A stretch of 64,000 nt of DNA from Komagataeibacter nataicola (GCF_003207795.1 NZ_NIRT01000002.1:62001-126000); one strand, 5' to 3'. Positions 1 through 10,354 are shown, counted from the stretch's first letter. Notes: generated by a model from the sequence alone, not told the origin. Translations and numbers: made by a program.

Positions 1-2107
1 TGAGATCGATCATCATGATCTGGTCAAGCACGCGGGCATGAATTTGTGGGTCGAGCATGGGCACCATGCTTTCCACCCGCCAGTCCATGTTGCGCTGCAT
101 CCAGTCCGCCGAGGAAATATACAGCTTCGCCTGCTTCGATGGCAGGCGGTGCCCGTCGCCAAAGGCATAGATGCGCGCATGCTCGAGGAAGCGCCCCACG
201 ATGGACTTGACCTTGATGTTCTCCGAAAGGCCCGGCACGCCGGGGCGCAGGCAGCAGATGCCGCGCACTACGGCCACAATACGCACCCCCGCGCAGGATG
301 CGGCATACAGCCGGTCGATCAGGTCGGGATCGACCAGCGAGTTCATCTTGAGCCAGATCTGCCCCGGCCTGCCCGCCTGCACATGCGCGATCTCCCCTGC
401 GATCAGCTCTTCAAGCGTGCGGCGGATGGTGACGGGCGAGAACGCGATCGCCTCCATCTTCGCGGGCATGGCGTAGCCGGTCATGTAGTTGAACAGCCGC
501 GCCGAATCGCGCGCAAGCTCCGGGTTGCACGTAAAGAACGACAGGTCGGTATAGATCCGCGCCGTGATGGGGTGATAGTTGCCCGTGCCGAAATGCGCAT
601 ACGAGCGCAGGCCGCTGCCCTCGCGCCGCACCACGAGGCTGAGCTTGGCGTGGGTCTTGAGGTCGGAGAAGCCGAACACCACCTGCACGCCAGCGGCCTC
701 GAGCGCGCGGGCGAGGCGGATGTTCGCCTCCTCGTCAAACCGGGCGCGCAGTTCCACCATGGCGGTGACGGCCTTGCCTGCCTCGGCCGCCTCGATCAGC
801 GCTTTCACGATCGGGCTGTCGCGCGAGGTGCGGTACAGCGTCTGCTTGATGGCCACCACGGCGGGGTCGAGCGCGGCCTGCCGCAGGAACTGCACCACCA
901 CGTCAAAGCTTTCAAACGGATGATGCACGATCATGTCGCGCGCGCGGATGGCGGCGAAGCAGTCGCCCCCGCAATCGACAATCCGCTCGGGGAAGCGCGG
1001 CGTGTAGGGCGGGAACAGAAGGTCGGGCCGGTCATCGACGATCAGCTGCTTGAGGTCCACCACCCCGATCAGCCCGGACTGCACGAACACTTCATCCGGC
1101 GGCGGGGCAAGCCCGTCGGCCATGGAGCGGGCCAGATCCTCAGGCATGCGCGATTCGATATCGAGATGGATCACCACGCCACGCCTGCGGCGCTTGAGCG
1201 CACTCTCATACGAGCGGACCAGATCCTCAGCCTCGTCCTCGAACTCCACGTCCGTGTCGCGCACCACGCGCATCACCCCCCAGTCGCCCGCCACGAGGCC
1301 GGGGAAGAGGCGGTCGATGCACATCACGATCAGGCGCTCGAGCAGAATGAAGCGCGTGACACCAGGCGGCGAAAGGCTTGCTGGCAGCCGGATGAAACGC
1401 TCGATGCGCGCAGGCAGCAGGATCAGCGCCTCCATCACGAATTGCCCGGTCTCGGCATTCATCAGGCGCAGCGCCTGCGCAATGCCCATGTTGGGAATAA
1501 AGGGCAGCGGATGGGCGGGGTCGATGGCCAGCGGCGTCAGCACGGGGAAGACGCGCTCCATGAAGCAGCTATCGAGCCATTCCTGTTCCTCGGCGGTGAA
1601 CGAGACCTCATCGCACACCACGATGCCCGCGCCCTCAAGCTCACGCTGCAGGTCGCGCCAGATGCGCTGCTGCTCCTGCAACAGCCGCCCCGTACGCTCG
1701 CGCACGGCCGAAAGCTGCTGCTGGGGCGTCAGCCCGTCGGGCGAGGTCTTGACCAGCCCCTCGCGCACCTGCCCCACAAGCCCCGCCACGCGCACGGAAT
1801 AGAATTCATCAAGGTTGGAGGCGCTGATCGACAGGAAGCGCACGCGCTCGAGCAGCGGGTTGCGGGGGTTGTCGGCCTCATCGACCACGCGCTGGTTGAA
1901 GTCGAGCCACGACAGCTCGCGGTTGATGAAGCGCGCGGGTGATGTGGCGTCGATTGTGGTTTCAGGGGCTGCGCGCAGCGCAACCTGTCGCCCTGCCGCT
2001 TTGGCGGAGGCAGCGCGGCTGCGCGCGCGGGGCGCCGGTTTTGCGCCCGTGGCAGGCTTGCGTGGCGTTCTGGCCAATGGATTCGCGCTCCCGTTCGGCG
2101 GTGGCAT
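1..2107 (-). CDS. ppk: Polyphosphate kinase 1 (3' end beyond window)
   Basis: Transfers the terminal phosphate of ATP to inorganic polyphosphate, reversibly, as a membrane-associated enzyme. The translation starts at an ATG at 2107 and stays open to base 1, about 702 codons, so only the last few dozen residues at most are missing. The conserved body begins at about residue 60 ([12 protein letters not shown]), runs through [17 protein letters not shown], and carries the autophosphorylated histidine in FGTGNYH at about residue 512. The first 59 residues are a basic, Ala/Pro/Arg-rich extension of low complexity that is not part of the usual fold. No strong ribosome site precedes the ATG, so a slightly later start is possible. 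It lies downstream of hda in the same direction, as often seen in alphaproteobacteria. Confidence 0.96.
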   Translation of the reverse strand, partial: MPPPNGSANPLARTPRKPATGAKPAPRARSRAASAKAAGRQVALRAAPETTIDATSPARFINRELSWLDFNQRVVDEADNPRNPLLERVRFLSISASNLDEFYSVRVAGLVGQVREGLVKTSPDGLTPQQQLSAVRERTGRLLQEQQRIWRDLQRELEGAGIVVCDEVSFTAEEQEWLDSCFMERVFPVLTPLAIDPAHPLPFIPNMGIAQALRLMNAETGQFVMEALILLPARIERFIRLPASLSPPGVTRFILLERLIVMCIDRLFPGLVAGDWGVMRVVRDTDVEFEDEAEDLVRSYESALKRRRRGVVIHLDIESRMPEDLARSMADGLAPPPDEVFVQSGLIGVVDLKQLIVDDRPDLLFPPYTPRFPERIVDCGGDCFAAIRARDMIVHHPFESFDVVVQFLRQAALDPAVVAIKQTLYRTSRDSPIVKALIEAAEAGKAVTAMVELRARFDEEANIRLARALEAAGVQVVFGFSDLKTHAKLSLVVRREGSGLRSYAHFGTGNYHPITARIYTDLSFFTCNPELARDSARLFNYMTGYAMPAKMEAIAFSPVTIRRTLEELIAGEIAHVQAGRPGQIWLKMNSLVDPDLIDRLYAASCAGVRIVAVVRGICCLRPGVPGLSENIKVKSIVGRFLEHARIYAFGDGHRLPSKQAKLYISSADWMQRNMDWRVESMVPMLDPQIHARVLDQIMMIDL

Positions 2108-2190
2108 TGCTTGTTGCAAGTGATTCTAGACGACAGAGCGCCCTTTTGGCCAGCACCAAGCCCGTGCGGGCGCGCCATTCCCCTCAGGGG

Positions 2191-2260
2191 AGGCTTTTTT
2201 CAAAACGCTTCAGGGAATGCTGCCTTTTTGGGAAAAAGATGGCCCCCAAAAACCTTTATT
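2191..2260 (+). repeat. Degenerate copy of the intergenic hairpin element
   Basis: This piece between hda and ppk follows the order of the 58118-58204 element: a GCTTTTTTCAAAACGCTT half-hairpin, then GCTGCCTTTTTGGGAAAAAG, then a CCCAAAAACCTTTATT end. Several stem bases are mismatched, so it is an old or decayed copy. It could still act as a weak terminator for hda. Confidence 0.7.
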
Positions 2261-2335
2261 CCAAAAGGGATATCTGCCAGCGCGCCTCAGCCTGCCGCCT
2301 ATGAATTTTTTATGACAGGCTCCGCCCCGGCGCTT

Positions 2336-3097
2336 CTAGTCCAGCGACACGAGCGGCAGTTCGGCTGGCAGAAGGTCGGCCAGCACGTGTGCGGCCAGGG
2401 CGCGGGTGACCGGGCGGCCCGAGGCAAGGGCTGCATGATCCAGCCGGTTTGCGGCCTCCTGCACGGCCAGCGCCGTGCGCGGCAGGCGGCGCAGCAGCCA
2501 CTCCACCACCGGCTGCGCCACAACCATCTGGCGCTCGGCCAGCAGGCGCAGCAAAAGCACGCGCAAAAGCCCGTCGCCCGGCTGGCCGATGGCCACCGCC
2601 ATGGTTGCGCGCAACCGGCTGGCCAGATCCGGCAGGGCCACGGCCCAGCGCGCGGGCGGCGTGCGCGCCCCCAGCAGCAACACCATGCCATGCTCGCGCG
2701 CGGCGTTGATCAGGTGCAAAAGCGCGCGCTCATCGGCGCATTCATCAGCACTATCGAGCGCAATGGCCATGAGCGGCACGCGCGCGCCACAGGCCGGGAA
2801 CAGGGCCGCCACATGCGCATGCGACAGACTGGCCCCATGCAGCAGCCGCGCGCCATGGCGGCGGGCCCAGATTTCAAGCAGATGGGTCTTGCCGGTGCCC
2901 GCCGCCCCCCAAAGCGCCAGCCTGCGCTCGGGCCATGGCGTGGGGCCAAGCAGCCAGCTGCGGGCAGCGGCGTTGGAGGCGGCAAAAACGAAATCGGCAG
3001 CACGGAAACGCGGCGTGTGGGCAAACGGCAACACCATCTGGCCGATCATTGCGGCAGGCGTGTTTTCATCCGTTTTCAGCTTCGTATGCTCAACCAC
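2336..3097 (-). CDS. hda: DnaA regulatory inactivator Hda/HdaA
   Basis: AAA+ protein related to DnaA that promotes hydrolysis of DnaA-bound ATP after replication start, acting together with the DNA-loaded sliding clamp. Of its 253 residues, GAAGTGKT (64-71) is the Walker A motif and the ALDSADE stretch is Walker B-like. QMVLPF at residues 20-25 resembles the N-terminal clamp-binding motif of Hda. There is no DnaA DNA-binding domain, which separates it from DnaA itself. The start at 3097 gives a slightly long N-terminus; Met17 is an alternative that keeps the clamp motif. It is divergent from purM and upstream of ppk, a familiar alphaproteobacterial order. Confidence 0.88.
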   Translation of the reverse strand: MVEHTKLKTDENTPAAMIGQMVLPFAHTPRFRAADFVFAASNAAARSWLLGPTPWPERRLALWGAAGTGKTHLLEIWARRHGARLLHGASLSHAHVAALFPACGARVPLMAIALDSADECADERALLHLINAAREHGMVLLLGARTPPARWAVALPDLASRLRATMAVAIGQPGDGLLRVLLLRLLAERQMVVAQPVVEWLLRRLPRTALAVQEAANRLDHAALASGRPVTRALAAHVLADLLPAELPLVSLD

Positions 3098-3231
3098 CGC
3101 TTTGTGCGCAGCCCCACCATGACGTAAAGAAAGCCGGAAGTCCGTTTGAACCCGGCTCCCAGGGCGGTTTTCATAGCCTGCGCGAGGGAGTCCGGGAAAG
3201 TGATAGTTTGCTTGTGAAAAAGGCCTGCTGC

Positions 3232-4332
3232 ATGACGTCCGCCCCCCGCCCGCCCAACGCCAACCCCGCCAACGCGCCGAGCGCCACCTACCGCGATGCC
3301 GGGGTGGATATCGCCGCAGGCGACGCCCTGGTCGAGGTCATCAAACCTGCGGCAAAGGCCACGGACCGCCCCGGCACCATGGGGGGGCTTGGCGGATTCG
3401 GCGCGCTGTTCGACCTCAAGGCCGCCGGTTTTTCCGATCCCATTCTCGTGTCGTGCACCGATGGCGTGGGCACCAAGCTCATGATCGCCATCGAGAGCGG
3501 CCTGCATGAAACCGTGGGCATCGACCTCGTGGCCATGTGCGTGAACGATCTTGTGGTGCAGGGCGCAACGCCACTGTTCTTCCTCGACTATTTCGCCACC
3601 GGCAGGCTTGCGGTCGAGGATGCAGCCAAGGTGGTGCGCGGCATAGCAAAGGGCTGCGCCGAGTCGGGCTGTGCGCTGGTGGGCGGCGAAACCGCCGAGA
3701 TGCCGGGCATGTACGGCCCCGGCCATTACGATCTGGCTGGCTTTTCGGTCGGTGCCGCAGAGCGCACGGCGCTGCTGCCCGGCGATATCCGCCCCGGTGA
3801 CACGCTGATCGCGCTGCCTTCGGCGGGCGTGCACTCCAATGGCTTTTCGCTGGTGCGCAACATCGTCAAACGCAGCGGGCTGGGCTGGGATGCCCCCTGC
3901 CCCTTCGCCGAGGGCCAGACGCTGGGCGAGGCGCTGATGACGCCCACCACACTCTATGTCCGCCCTGTGCTCGACCTGCATCATGCGGGCCTGCTTGTGG
4001 GGGCCGCCCACATTACCGGCGGCGGCCTGCCGGGCAACCTGCCGCGCGTGCTGCCCAAAGGCGTGCGCGCCGTGCTCGATGGCACGGCCTGGCCGGTGCC
4101 GCCGGTCTTCCCGTGGCTGGCCAGCATTGGCAATGTCACCACCGAGGAAATGCTGCGCGTTTTCAACTGTGGCGTGGGCATGGTGCTGGTGGTGCGTGAT
4201 GCCGATGCCGCCATGGCGAAACTGGCCGAGCGCGGGCAGCAGGCCTTCATCATCGGCGCCATCACGCAGGGCGAGAGCCCGGACAGCCCGGCCACGCTGA
4301 CCTTTGATGAACTACCCGAACTGCGTGACTGA
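3232..4332 (+). CDS. purM: Phosphoribosylformylglycinamidine cyclo-ligase
   Basis: Closes the imidazole ring of FGAM to give AIR with ATP in purine synthesis, in the cytoplasm. The 366-residue protein has the family's [12 protein letters not shown] (20-31), the glycine-rich [13 protein letters not shown] region, DGVGTK (77-82) and [11 protein letters not shown]. The first 18 residues are a loose Pro/Asn/Ala-rich tail. The reading frame is open much further upstream, but the ATG at 3232 is preceded by AAAAAGG at a suitable distance and matches the normal length. purN follows 10 bases after the stop, so the two form an operon for neighbouring steps of the same pathway. Confidence 0.96.
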   Translation: MTSAPRPPNANPANAPSATYRDAGVDIAAGDALVEVIKPAAKATDRPGTMGGLGGFGALFDLKAAGFSDPILVSCTDGVGTKLMIAIESGLHETVGIDLVAMCVNDLVVQGATPLFFLDYFATGRLAVEDAAKVVRGIAKGCAESGCALVGGETAEMPGMYGPGHYDLAGFSVGAAERTALLPGDIRPGDTLIALPSAGVHSNGFSLVRNIVKRSGLGWDAPCPFAEGQTLGEALMTPTTLYVRPVLDLHHAGLLVGAAHITGGGLPGNLPRVLPKGVRAVLDGTAWPVPPVFPWLASIGNVTTEEMLRVFNCGVGMVLVVRDADAAMAKLAERGQQAFIIGAITQGESPDSPATLTFDELPELRD

Positions 4333-4342
4333 CCCGGCCCCG

Positions 4343-4963
4343 ATGCACAAGACACCCATCGCCATCCTCATCAGCGGGCGCGGCAGCAACATGCGCGCGC
4401 TGATTGCAGCCTGCGCACGGCCTGACTACCCCGCCCGCATTGCCCTGGTGCTGAGCAACAACCCCGATGCACCGGGGCTGGACGTGGCGCGCAAAGCCGG
4501 GCTTGCGGCGCAGGCCATCGACCACCGCGCCTACCCCCGCGACCGCGAAGGCCATGAGCGCGCGCTCGACGCCGCGCTGCGGGCCGCGGGCGTGGAATAT
4601 ATCTGCCTTGCGGGCTACATGCGCCTGCTCACGCCGTTCCTGACCACGGCGTGGAAGGAGCGGATGCTCAACATCCACCCCAGCCTGCTCCCCGCCTTTC
4701 CCGGCCTGCACACGCATGAGCGCGCGCTGGAAAACGGTACCCGCATCCACGGCTGCACCGTGCATTGGGTGACCGAGGGCATGGACGAAGGCCCGGTCAT
4801 CGGCCAGGCCGCCGTGCCGGTGCTGGATGGCGATACGCCAGACACACTGGCCGCCCGCGTGCTGGAGCAGGAACACAGGCTCTACCCCGCCGCCCTGCGC
4901 CGCGTGCTGGCCCCGGCCACGACACCCGCGCCTGATGCGGCTGCCAGCCTGCTGGCGGTGTAA
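4343..4963 (+). CDS. purN: Phosphoribosylglycinamide formyltransferase
   Basis: Adds a formyl group from 10-formyl-tetrahydrofolate to GAR, the third step of purine synthesis. The 206-residue product shows SGRGSN (11-16) for phosphate binding, the catalytic NIHPSLLP block (Asn110, His112) and the active-site Asp148 in TEGMDEGPVIGQ. An ATG at 4304 lies inside purM and would add 13 unrelated residues, so the ATG at 4343 is chosen. It is co-transcribed with purM. Confidence 0.96.
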   Translation: MHKTPIAILISGRGSNMRALIAACARPDYPARIALVLSNNPDAPGLDVARKAGLAAQAIDHRAYPRDREGHERALDAALRAAGVEYICLAGYMRLLTPFLTTAWKERMLNIHPSLLPAFPGLHTHERALENGTRIHGCTVHWVTEGMDEGPVIGQAAVPVLDGDTPDTLAARVLEQEHRLYPAALRRVLAPATTPAPDAAASLLAV

Positions 4964-4974
4964 ACACGCTTCCG

Positions 4975-5020
4975 GACGCTGTCTTTTTTTAAAGGCAGCG
5001 TCCTGTCGAAGCTTTTTCTC
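4975..5020 (-). repeat. Partial copy of the intergenic hairpin element, likely purN terminator
   Basis: GACGCTG and CAGCGTC flank a T-rich centre to form a hairpin, followed by CGAAGCTTTTTCTCTTC, the second hairpin of the element in degenerate form. The order is the reverse complement of the 58118-58204 copy. It begins 11 bases after the purN stop, between the convergent purN and ndk. Confidence 0.7.
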
Positions 5021-5127
5021 TTCTGCTTTTACCGTAGCCGGGCCTCTGCACGGCCAGATCTGTCATTTCCGCTTTTAACAACATTACGTGCGATAAAATA
5101 TTTATACGCAAACCAGCCCGCAGGCAT

Positions 5128-5156
5128 AAAAAAAGCCGACCCGAAGGTCGGCTTTT
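5128..5156. terminator. Bidirectional intrinsic terminator of ndk
   Basis: A perfect GCCGACC/GGTCGGC stem with a CGAA loop, flanked by an A-run on the left and TTTT on the right, lies just downstream of ndk (minus strand) and faces the purMN operon. Confidence 0.85.
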
Positions 5157-5202
5157 CCGTAACCGGGGCATGATACCCCGGCCCTTTTCTGATCCGGAAG
5201 GA

Positions 5203-5625
5203 TCAGGGCAGGATCTCGGTGCCAGCGAAGAAGAAGGAGATCTCGTTCTTCGCGTTCTCGAGGCTGTCGGAGCCGTGCACGGAGTTGGCTTCGATGCTCT
5301 CGGCAAACTGGGCGCGGATGGTGTGGGCTTCGGCCTTCTTGGGGTCGGTCGCACCCATCACTTCGCGGTTCTTCAGCACGGCGTTCTCGCCTTCAAGCAC
5401 CTGCACCACGACCGGGCCGGAGATCATGAAGGACACGAGGTCGTTGTAGAACGGGCGCTCCTTGTGCACTTCATAGAACGCGCCAGCGGTCGCCTTGGTC
5501 AGCTGGATGCGCTTCTGGGCAACGATGCGCAGGCCATTGCCTTCGAACACGGCATTGATCTTGCCGGTCAGATTGCGGCGGGTCGCATCGGGTTTGATGA
5601 TGGAGAGGGTACGTTCGACTGCCAT
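5203..5625 (-). CDS. ndk: Nucleoside diphosphate kinase
   Basis: Moves the gamma phosphate of ATP to other nucleoside diphosphates and balances NTP and dNTP pools. The 140-residue protein has the normal length, the TLSIIKPDA beginning and the phosphorylated histidine His117 in NSVHGSDS. The ATG at 5625 is chosen because AAAGGAG stands just before it; an upstream in-frame ATG would add 17 unrelated residues. Single-gene unit with its own terminator. Confidence 0.97.
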   Translation of the reverse strand: MAVERTLSIIKPDATRRNLTGKINAVFEGNGLRIVAQKRIQLTKATAGAFYEVHKERPFYNDLVSFMISGPVVVQVLEGENAVLKNREVMGATDPKKAEAHTIRAQFAESIEANSVHGSDSLENAKNEISFFFAGTEILP

Positions 5626-5785
5626 GGGACAGCTCCTTTCAACAGGTTGCAAAATATACGAGGCGGCATTGGACATAAGCCGACATCACCTTACAACCGC
5701 CATCTAGAGCATATCGCCGCAGACTGGTAGGTACAAACCCGCACGAAACCAGCCATGCCCCCTTTATTGCCGGAGTTTTCCGCCC

Positions 5786-7672
5786 GTGAGCCTGCTCGTC
5801 ATATCTGACCTGACCCTGCGCATTGCAGGGCGCACCCTGCTTGATGGCGCGAGCCTGAGCATCGACCCCGGCCGCAAGATCGGCCTCGTGGGCCGCAACG
5901 GGGCGGGCAAGTCCACGCTGCTGGCAGCCATTGCGGGTGATATCGCGCCCGATGGCGGCACCATTCACCTCTCGGCGCGCGCCCGCATGGCCCGCATCAA
6001 GCAGGAGGCGCCCACCGGCTATGGCTCCCTGCTCGACACCGTGCTGGCGGGCGATACCGAGCGCACGAGCCTGCTGGCCGAATCCGAAACCTGCACCGAC
6101 CCCGCCCGCATTGCCGATATTCACGAACGCCTGCTCGCCATCGATGCCCATAGCGCGCCCGCCCGCGCCGCCGCCATCCTGTCCGGCCTTGGCTTTGACG
6201 CCAGCGCCCAGGCGCGCCCGGTATCCGACTTTTCAGGCGGGTGGCGCATGCGCGTGGCGCTGGCGACCGCGCTGTTCCTCAACCCCGACCTGCTGCTGCT
6301 CGATGAGCCGACCAATCACCTGGACCTTGAAGCCACGATCTGGCTCGAGAACTGGCTGGCCCGCTTTGGGGGGGCTGCGCTCATTGTCAGCCACGACCGC
6401 GGGCTGCTTGACCGCGCGGTGGATGCCATCGCCCATCTAGACCGGGGCAAGCTCACGCTCACGCCCGGCGGATATGAGGAGTTCGTGCGCATCCGCACCG
6501 AGCAGGCGCTGCAACAGGCCCGCATGGCCGAGCGCATCAACGCCAAGCGCGCGCATATGCAGTCCTTTGTCGACCGTTTCCGCGCCAAGGCCACCAAGGC
6601 CAAGCAGGCGCAGGCCCGCATCAAGGCGCTGGAAAAACTGCCGCAGATCGACAGCGTGGTGGAGGATGTGCCCAGCCACTTCTCCTTCCCCGAACCCTCC
6701 GCCCTGCCACCGCCGATGCTGACCATGGAGCGCGTGAGTGCGGGGTATGGCGAGCACACCATCCTCTCCAACCTGTCGCTGCGCATCGACATGGAGGACC
6801 GCATCGCCCTGCTGGGTGCCAACGGCAACGGCAAATCCACCTTTGCCAAGCTGGTGGCAGGCAGGCTGGAACCTCAGTCCGGCACGATCCAGCACAGCCC
6901 CAAGCTGAAGGTGGGCTATTTTGCCCAGCATCAGGCCGAGGAACTGCGCCCGGACGAGACGCCGGTGGACCACATGGCCCGCGCCCTGCCCGATGCCACG
7001 CCACCCGCCGTGCGCGCGCAGCTCGCCCGCTTCGGGCTTGATGCGGAGCGGGCCGAAACACCCACGCGCGACCTGTCAGGTGGCGAAAAGGCTCGCCTTC
7101 TGCTGGCGCTGGCCACACGCGATGCCCCCCACCTGCTGATCTTGGATGAACCCACCAACCACCTTGACCTTGATGCACGTGATGCGCTGATCCGCGCCCT
7201 GGCCGAATTCGAGGGCGCCGTGCTGCTGATAAGCCATGACCCGCATCTGGTTGAGCTCGTGGCCGACCGGCTGTGGCTGGTGGGTGATGGCACGGTGCGC
7301 CCGTTTGAGGGTGACATGGCGGAATACCGCGTGTGGTTGACCGAACGCGCCCGCGCGGTCGCAGCCAGCAACCCCGACCGCCCCGCCGCTGCCCCGAAGC
7401 GCGATGACCGCCGCGAACGCGCCGAGGCCCGCAAGGCCACAGCCCCCCTGCGCAGGCGCATCCGCGATGCCGAGCAGCTTATGGCGAAACTGGTGGCGGA
7501 ACGCACAAAGCTCGAAGCCCGCCTGGCCGACCCCAAACTGTATGAAACCGGCAAGCCCGATGAGGTTACTGCGCTCAACACCCGCCTTGCCGCCATTGCA
7601 CGCGAACATGACCGCGCGGAGGAAGACTGGCTGGAAGCCGAAACCGAGCTTGAAGCCGCGAATGCAGAATAA
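5786..7672 (+). CDS. ABC-F family ATPase, YheS-like
   Basis: Soluble protein with two ATP-binding cassettes and no membrane part, of the ABC-F type that binds ribosomes and affects translation. The GTG start at 5786 follows CGGAG. The first cassette has GRNGAGKST at 36-44 and LLLLDEPTNHLDL near 170, the second has GANGNGKST near 343, LSGGEKARL near 430 and another DEPTNHLDL near 454. The linker contains FVDRFRAKATKAKQAQARIK, and the VSDFSGGWRM signature matches E. coli YheS better than EttA or Uup. The last 100 residues are charged and predicted to form the C-terminal coiled coil. The exact ribosomal role of this subgroup is not settled. Confidence 0.92.
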   Translation: MSLLVISDLTLRIAGRTLLDGASLSIDPGRKIGLVGRNGAGKSTLLAAIAGDIAPDGGTIHLSARARMARIKQEAPTGYGSLLDTVLAGDTERTSLLAESETCTDPARIADIHERLLAIDAHSAPARAAAILSGLGFDASAQARPVSDFSGGWRMRVALATALFLNPDLLLLDEPTNHLDLEATIWLENWLARFGGAALIVSHDRGLLDRAVDAIAHLDRGKLTLTPGGYEEFVRIRTEQALQQARMAERINAKRAHMQSFVDRFRAKATKAKQAQARIKALEKLPQIDSVVEDVPSHFSFPEPSALPPPMLTMERVSAGYGEHTILSNLSLRIDMEDRIALLGANGNGKSTFAKLVAGRLEPQSGTIQHSPKLKVGYFAQHQAEELRPDETPVDHMARALPDATPPAVRAQLARFGLDAERAETPTRDLSGGEKARLLLALATRDAPHLLILDEPTNHLDLDARDALIRALAEFEGAVLLISHDPHLVELVADRLWLVGDGTVRPFEGDMAEYRVWLTERARAVAASNPDRPAAAPKRDDRRERAEARKATAPLRRRIRDAEQLMAKLVAERTKLEARLADPKLYETGKPDEVTALNTRLAAIAREHDRAEEDWLEAETELEAANAE

Positions 7673-7684
7673 AAACTCCCAGAT

Positions 7685-7811
7685 TGACAGGAGATTATTT
7701 GAAAACAGATCATTGATAAAAAAATAAGAAAAGTTTTCAGGTGCCGCCTTTTTTCAAAAAGGCGGCGTCTTCTGAAGCTTTTTGAAAAAAAGCTTCACCA
7801 AAAACTTCTAT
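7685..7811 (+). repeat. Long (about 127 bp) intergenic hairpin element between convergent genes
   Basis: It starts with TGACAGGAGA 12 bases after the ABC-F stop, contains TTTGAAAACAG and TTGATAAAAAA blocks, then two hairpins: GCCGCCTTTTTT/AAAAAGGCGGC and GAAGCTTTTTG/AAAAAAAGCTTC, and ends in CACCAAAAACTTCTAT. The last bases reach into the following gene and supply its stop codon. The copy at 10430-10555 matches it along nearly its whole length in opposite orientation. Confidence 0.85.
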
Positions 7812-9007
7812 CGTTTACACGCAGCCTTGCGGGAAGCGGGCAGCCCGATCAGGAAAATCCCCAGCCCCACCGCCGAAAGGCAGGCCCCGGCCCACCCCAC
7901 GGACTGCGCCCCATAACCCGCCGCAATCACCGCCCCGCCCAGCCATGCCCCGAAGGCGTTGGCGATGTTGACGGCGGAATGGTTGAGTGCTGCCGCCAGC
8001 CCCTGCGCTTCGGCCGCCACGTCCATGAGCCGGGTCTGCAGGGCAGGCAGCAGGGCGATGATGCAGCCGGTCAGCCCGATGACCGGCAGGATCAGCCATA
8101 CATTGCCCGCACAGAGTGCAAACAGGCAGGACATGAGCGTGCTCGCCACCAGGGTTACGATGATGGCCAGCACCGGGCTCACATCCACCAGCCGCGCGCC
8201 CGCCATGTTGCCCGCCACCATGCCCACCCCCCACAGCATCTGCGCCACTGGCAGCACGCCAGCCGAGACCCCCGTCACCCCGAGCAGCACGGTGGAAAGA
8301 TAGGTGCCGACACAGAACATGCCACCAAACCCGACCGCCCCCGTGGCCAGCGTCAGCCAGACCTGCGGGCGGCGGAGCGCGCCAAGCTCGCGCCGCAGGG
8401 AGGGCGCATGGGCGGGATCGACCGGCACCCGCGGCAGGTTGCGCGCCATCAGTCCGAACGCCACGCCCCCCATAAGCGTGACCAGCCCGTAAACCGCGCG
8501 CCAACCGAGTGCTTCGCCCACCCATGTCACCAGCGGCACGCCCACCACATGCGCAATCGTAAGGCCGGAAAATACGCCCGCCACCGCCCGCCCCCGGCGC
8601 GCGGGCGGCACCATTTCTGCCGCCACCAGCGCCGCCACGGCATAAAAGGCGCCATGCGGCAGCCCGGTCAGAAAACGCAGGGCCACCAGCGTGGCATAAC
8701 CGGGCGCCAGGGCGCACCCGGCATTGCCCGCCACGAACACGGCCTGCATCACCAGCAGCAGCCTGCGCCGGGGCATGCGGGCGGCAAACAGGGTAACGAG
8801 CGGCGCGCCCACCACAACGCCCAGCGCATAGGCGCTGATGACATGGCCTGCCACCGGCACGCCAACCCCCAGTGACCCCGCCACGCCGGGCAGCAGCGCC
8901 ATGAGCGCGAACTCACCCGTGCCGATGGCGAAGGTAGCCACCGCCAGCGCCCCCCAGGCGGCCCATACGCGCCCCGCCGCAAGGGGGGCCATGTTCGCAT
9001 CACTCAC
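7808..9007 (-). CDS. MFS transporter, DHA1-type exporter
   Basis: Predicted 12-helix inner-membrane proton-coupled exporter of 399 residues. The N-terminal half has WGALAVATFAIGTGEFALMALLPGVA, typical of the AraJ/YdhP branch of drug and sugar exporters, and a loop-2 ARMPRRR motif. The C-terminal half repeats the fold. The start is a GTG at 9007 with AAAGGG upstream; Met6 is possible. The substrate cannot be told from sequence. The stop codon falls in the end of an intergenic repeat. It is monocistronic and convergent with the ABC-F gene. Confidence 0.85.
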   Translation of the reverse strand: MSDANMAPLAAGRVWAAWGALAVATFAIGTGEFALMALLPGVAGSLGVGVPVAGHVISAYALGVVVGAPLVTLFAARMPRRRLLLVMQAVFVAGNAGCALAPGYATLVALRFLTGLPHGAFYAVAALVAAEMVPPARRGRAVAGVFSGLTIAHVVGVPLVTWVGEALGWRAVYGLVTLMGGVAFGLMARNLPRVPVDPAHAPSLRRELGALRRPQVWLTLATGAVGFGGMFCVGTYLSTVLLGVTGVSAGVLPVAQMLWGVGMVAGNMAGARLVDVSPVLAIIVTLVASTLMSCLFALCAGNVWLILPVIGLTGCIIALLPALQTRLMDVAAEAQGLAAALNHSAVNIANAFGAWLGGAVIAAGYGAQSVGWAGACLSAVGLGIFLIGLPASRKAACKR

Positions 9008-9229
9008 ACATCACCCTTTCCCGATGGGGAAGATTGGCTTGCCGCCTGCACATCAATGCAGCATTAACCCAATCGGGGCCATATCACGTTACCAGACCAT
9101 CCGTGGCGGAATTTTACGCTCCGGCAATCTGTCCGCCCCGCCATACGTTATCCGGGTTCACGCCTCGCGCACGCCAACCCCGTTCCACACGTTTCATGTC
9201 CATTCCATGCCCAGTATACGGACCCATAG

Positions 9230-10354
9230 ATGACAGCCTCCCCGCCTACGGCTCCCTCTTCCAACGAACCCGATACAAGACCTGCCCATCATAAGGATGA
9301 CATAACCGACCCCCGCGCCACCCAGCTGGCGCGCATCTATGCCCTGCTGCGGCTGACGCTGATCGTGACCATCGTGGTCATGCTGATCTGGGTGGTGGGC
9401 GATGTGCTGATGGTCATCTTCGCCGCGACCCTGGTGGCGGTGATCCTGCACAACCTCGCCAGCCAGGTCGAGCGGCACACGCGCATGCCTTACTGGCTGG
9501 CGCTTTCCACCGTGGTGGTGGTGCTGATCGGCGCGCTGACCGGCCTGATCTGGAGCAGCGGACCCGAAATATCGGAGCAGGCGGTCAAGCTGCGCACCGC
9601 CCTGAGCGAGCAGGCCCACAACCTGCGTGACAGCATGGGCCATTCCTCCACCGGGCGGATGATCCTTGATAACCTGCCCACCACGCTTGGCGGCAACGAA
9701 CAGACTTCAGGCAATGGCGGATTCGGTTCCATCGCGGGGTCGATGACGGGCTTTGTCTCCTCGGCCTTCGGCGCTGCGGGCACGCTGGCCGTGATCCTGA
9801 TTGCGGGGCTGTATTTCGCCATCTCGCCCGAAATCTATGTCAATGGCATGCTGCGGCTGATCCCCCACCCCTACCGCAAGACCTCGCGCACGCTGCTGCT
9901 GACCGCAGGCCGCACCCTGTGGGCGTGGACGGCAGGGCAGGCGCTGGACATGACAGTAGTGGGGCTGCTGTCCTTCATCGGTCTGTGGTGCATTGGCGTG
10001 CCGCTGGCCCTCGCCCTTGGCGTGGTGGCGGGAATGGCCAATTTCATCCCCTATATCGGGGCCTTCGTGGGGGCTGTGCCTGCCGTGCTCATCGGGCTGT
10101 CACAGGGCACGCGCGAGGGGGTGATGGTGCTGGGGCTTTACGCCGCCATCCAGTTCTTTGAGGGCAATGTCATGGCGCCGCTCATCCAGCGCCATGCAGT
10201 CAAGATGCCGCCGGGGCTGACCATCCTGTCACAGACGATCTTTGGCACCATCCTGGGCATTCCGGGCTTGATCCTCGCTTCCCCGCTCACCGCCGCCCTG
10301 CTCGCCACCATGGACAAGGCCACGCCGAAACTCGACGAGGACGAGCGGGTTTAG
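9230..10354 (+). CDS. AI-2E/PerM family transporter
   Basis: Polytopic membrane protein of 374 residues, of the family first known as UPF0118. There is an N-terminal cytoplasmic tail, then helices at about 35-85, a periplasmic region with SEQAVKLRTALSEQ, and a C-terminal helical bundle including GVVAGMANFIPYIGAFVGAVPAVLI and the EGNVMAPLIQRHAVKMPPGL signature. Members have been linked to autoinducer-2 export or ion/proton antiport, so the substrate is open. The first 20 residues are Pro/Ser rich. No operon partner. Confidence 0.85.
   Translation: MTASPPTAPSSNEPDTRPAHHKDDITDPRATQLARIYALLRLTLIVTIVVMLIWVVGDVLMVIFAATLVAVILHNLASQVERHTRMPYWLALSTVVVVLIGALTGLIWSSGPEISEQAVKLRTALSEQAHNLRDSMGHSSTGRMILDNLPTTLGGNEQTSGNGGFGSIAGSMTGFVSSAFGAAGTLAVILIAGLYFAISPEIYVNGMLRLIPHPYRKTSRTLLLTAGRTLWAWTAGQALDMTVVGLLSFIGLWCIGVPLALALGVVAGMANFIPYIGAFVGAVPAVLIGLSQGTREGVMVLGLYAAIQFFEGNVMAPLIQRHAVKMPPGLTILSQTIFGTILGIPGLILASPLTAALLATMDKATPKLDEDERV

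Noticed and set aside
38..1942. Long open frame on the plus strand opposite ppk
   Set aside because: It is antisense to a clear polyphosphate kinase and its composition (His, Arg, Ala rich) is that of a shadow frame in GC-rich DNA.
3135..3165. GTTTGAACCC near the purM start as part of a tRNA
   Set aside because: No acceptor or anticodon stem can be built around it.
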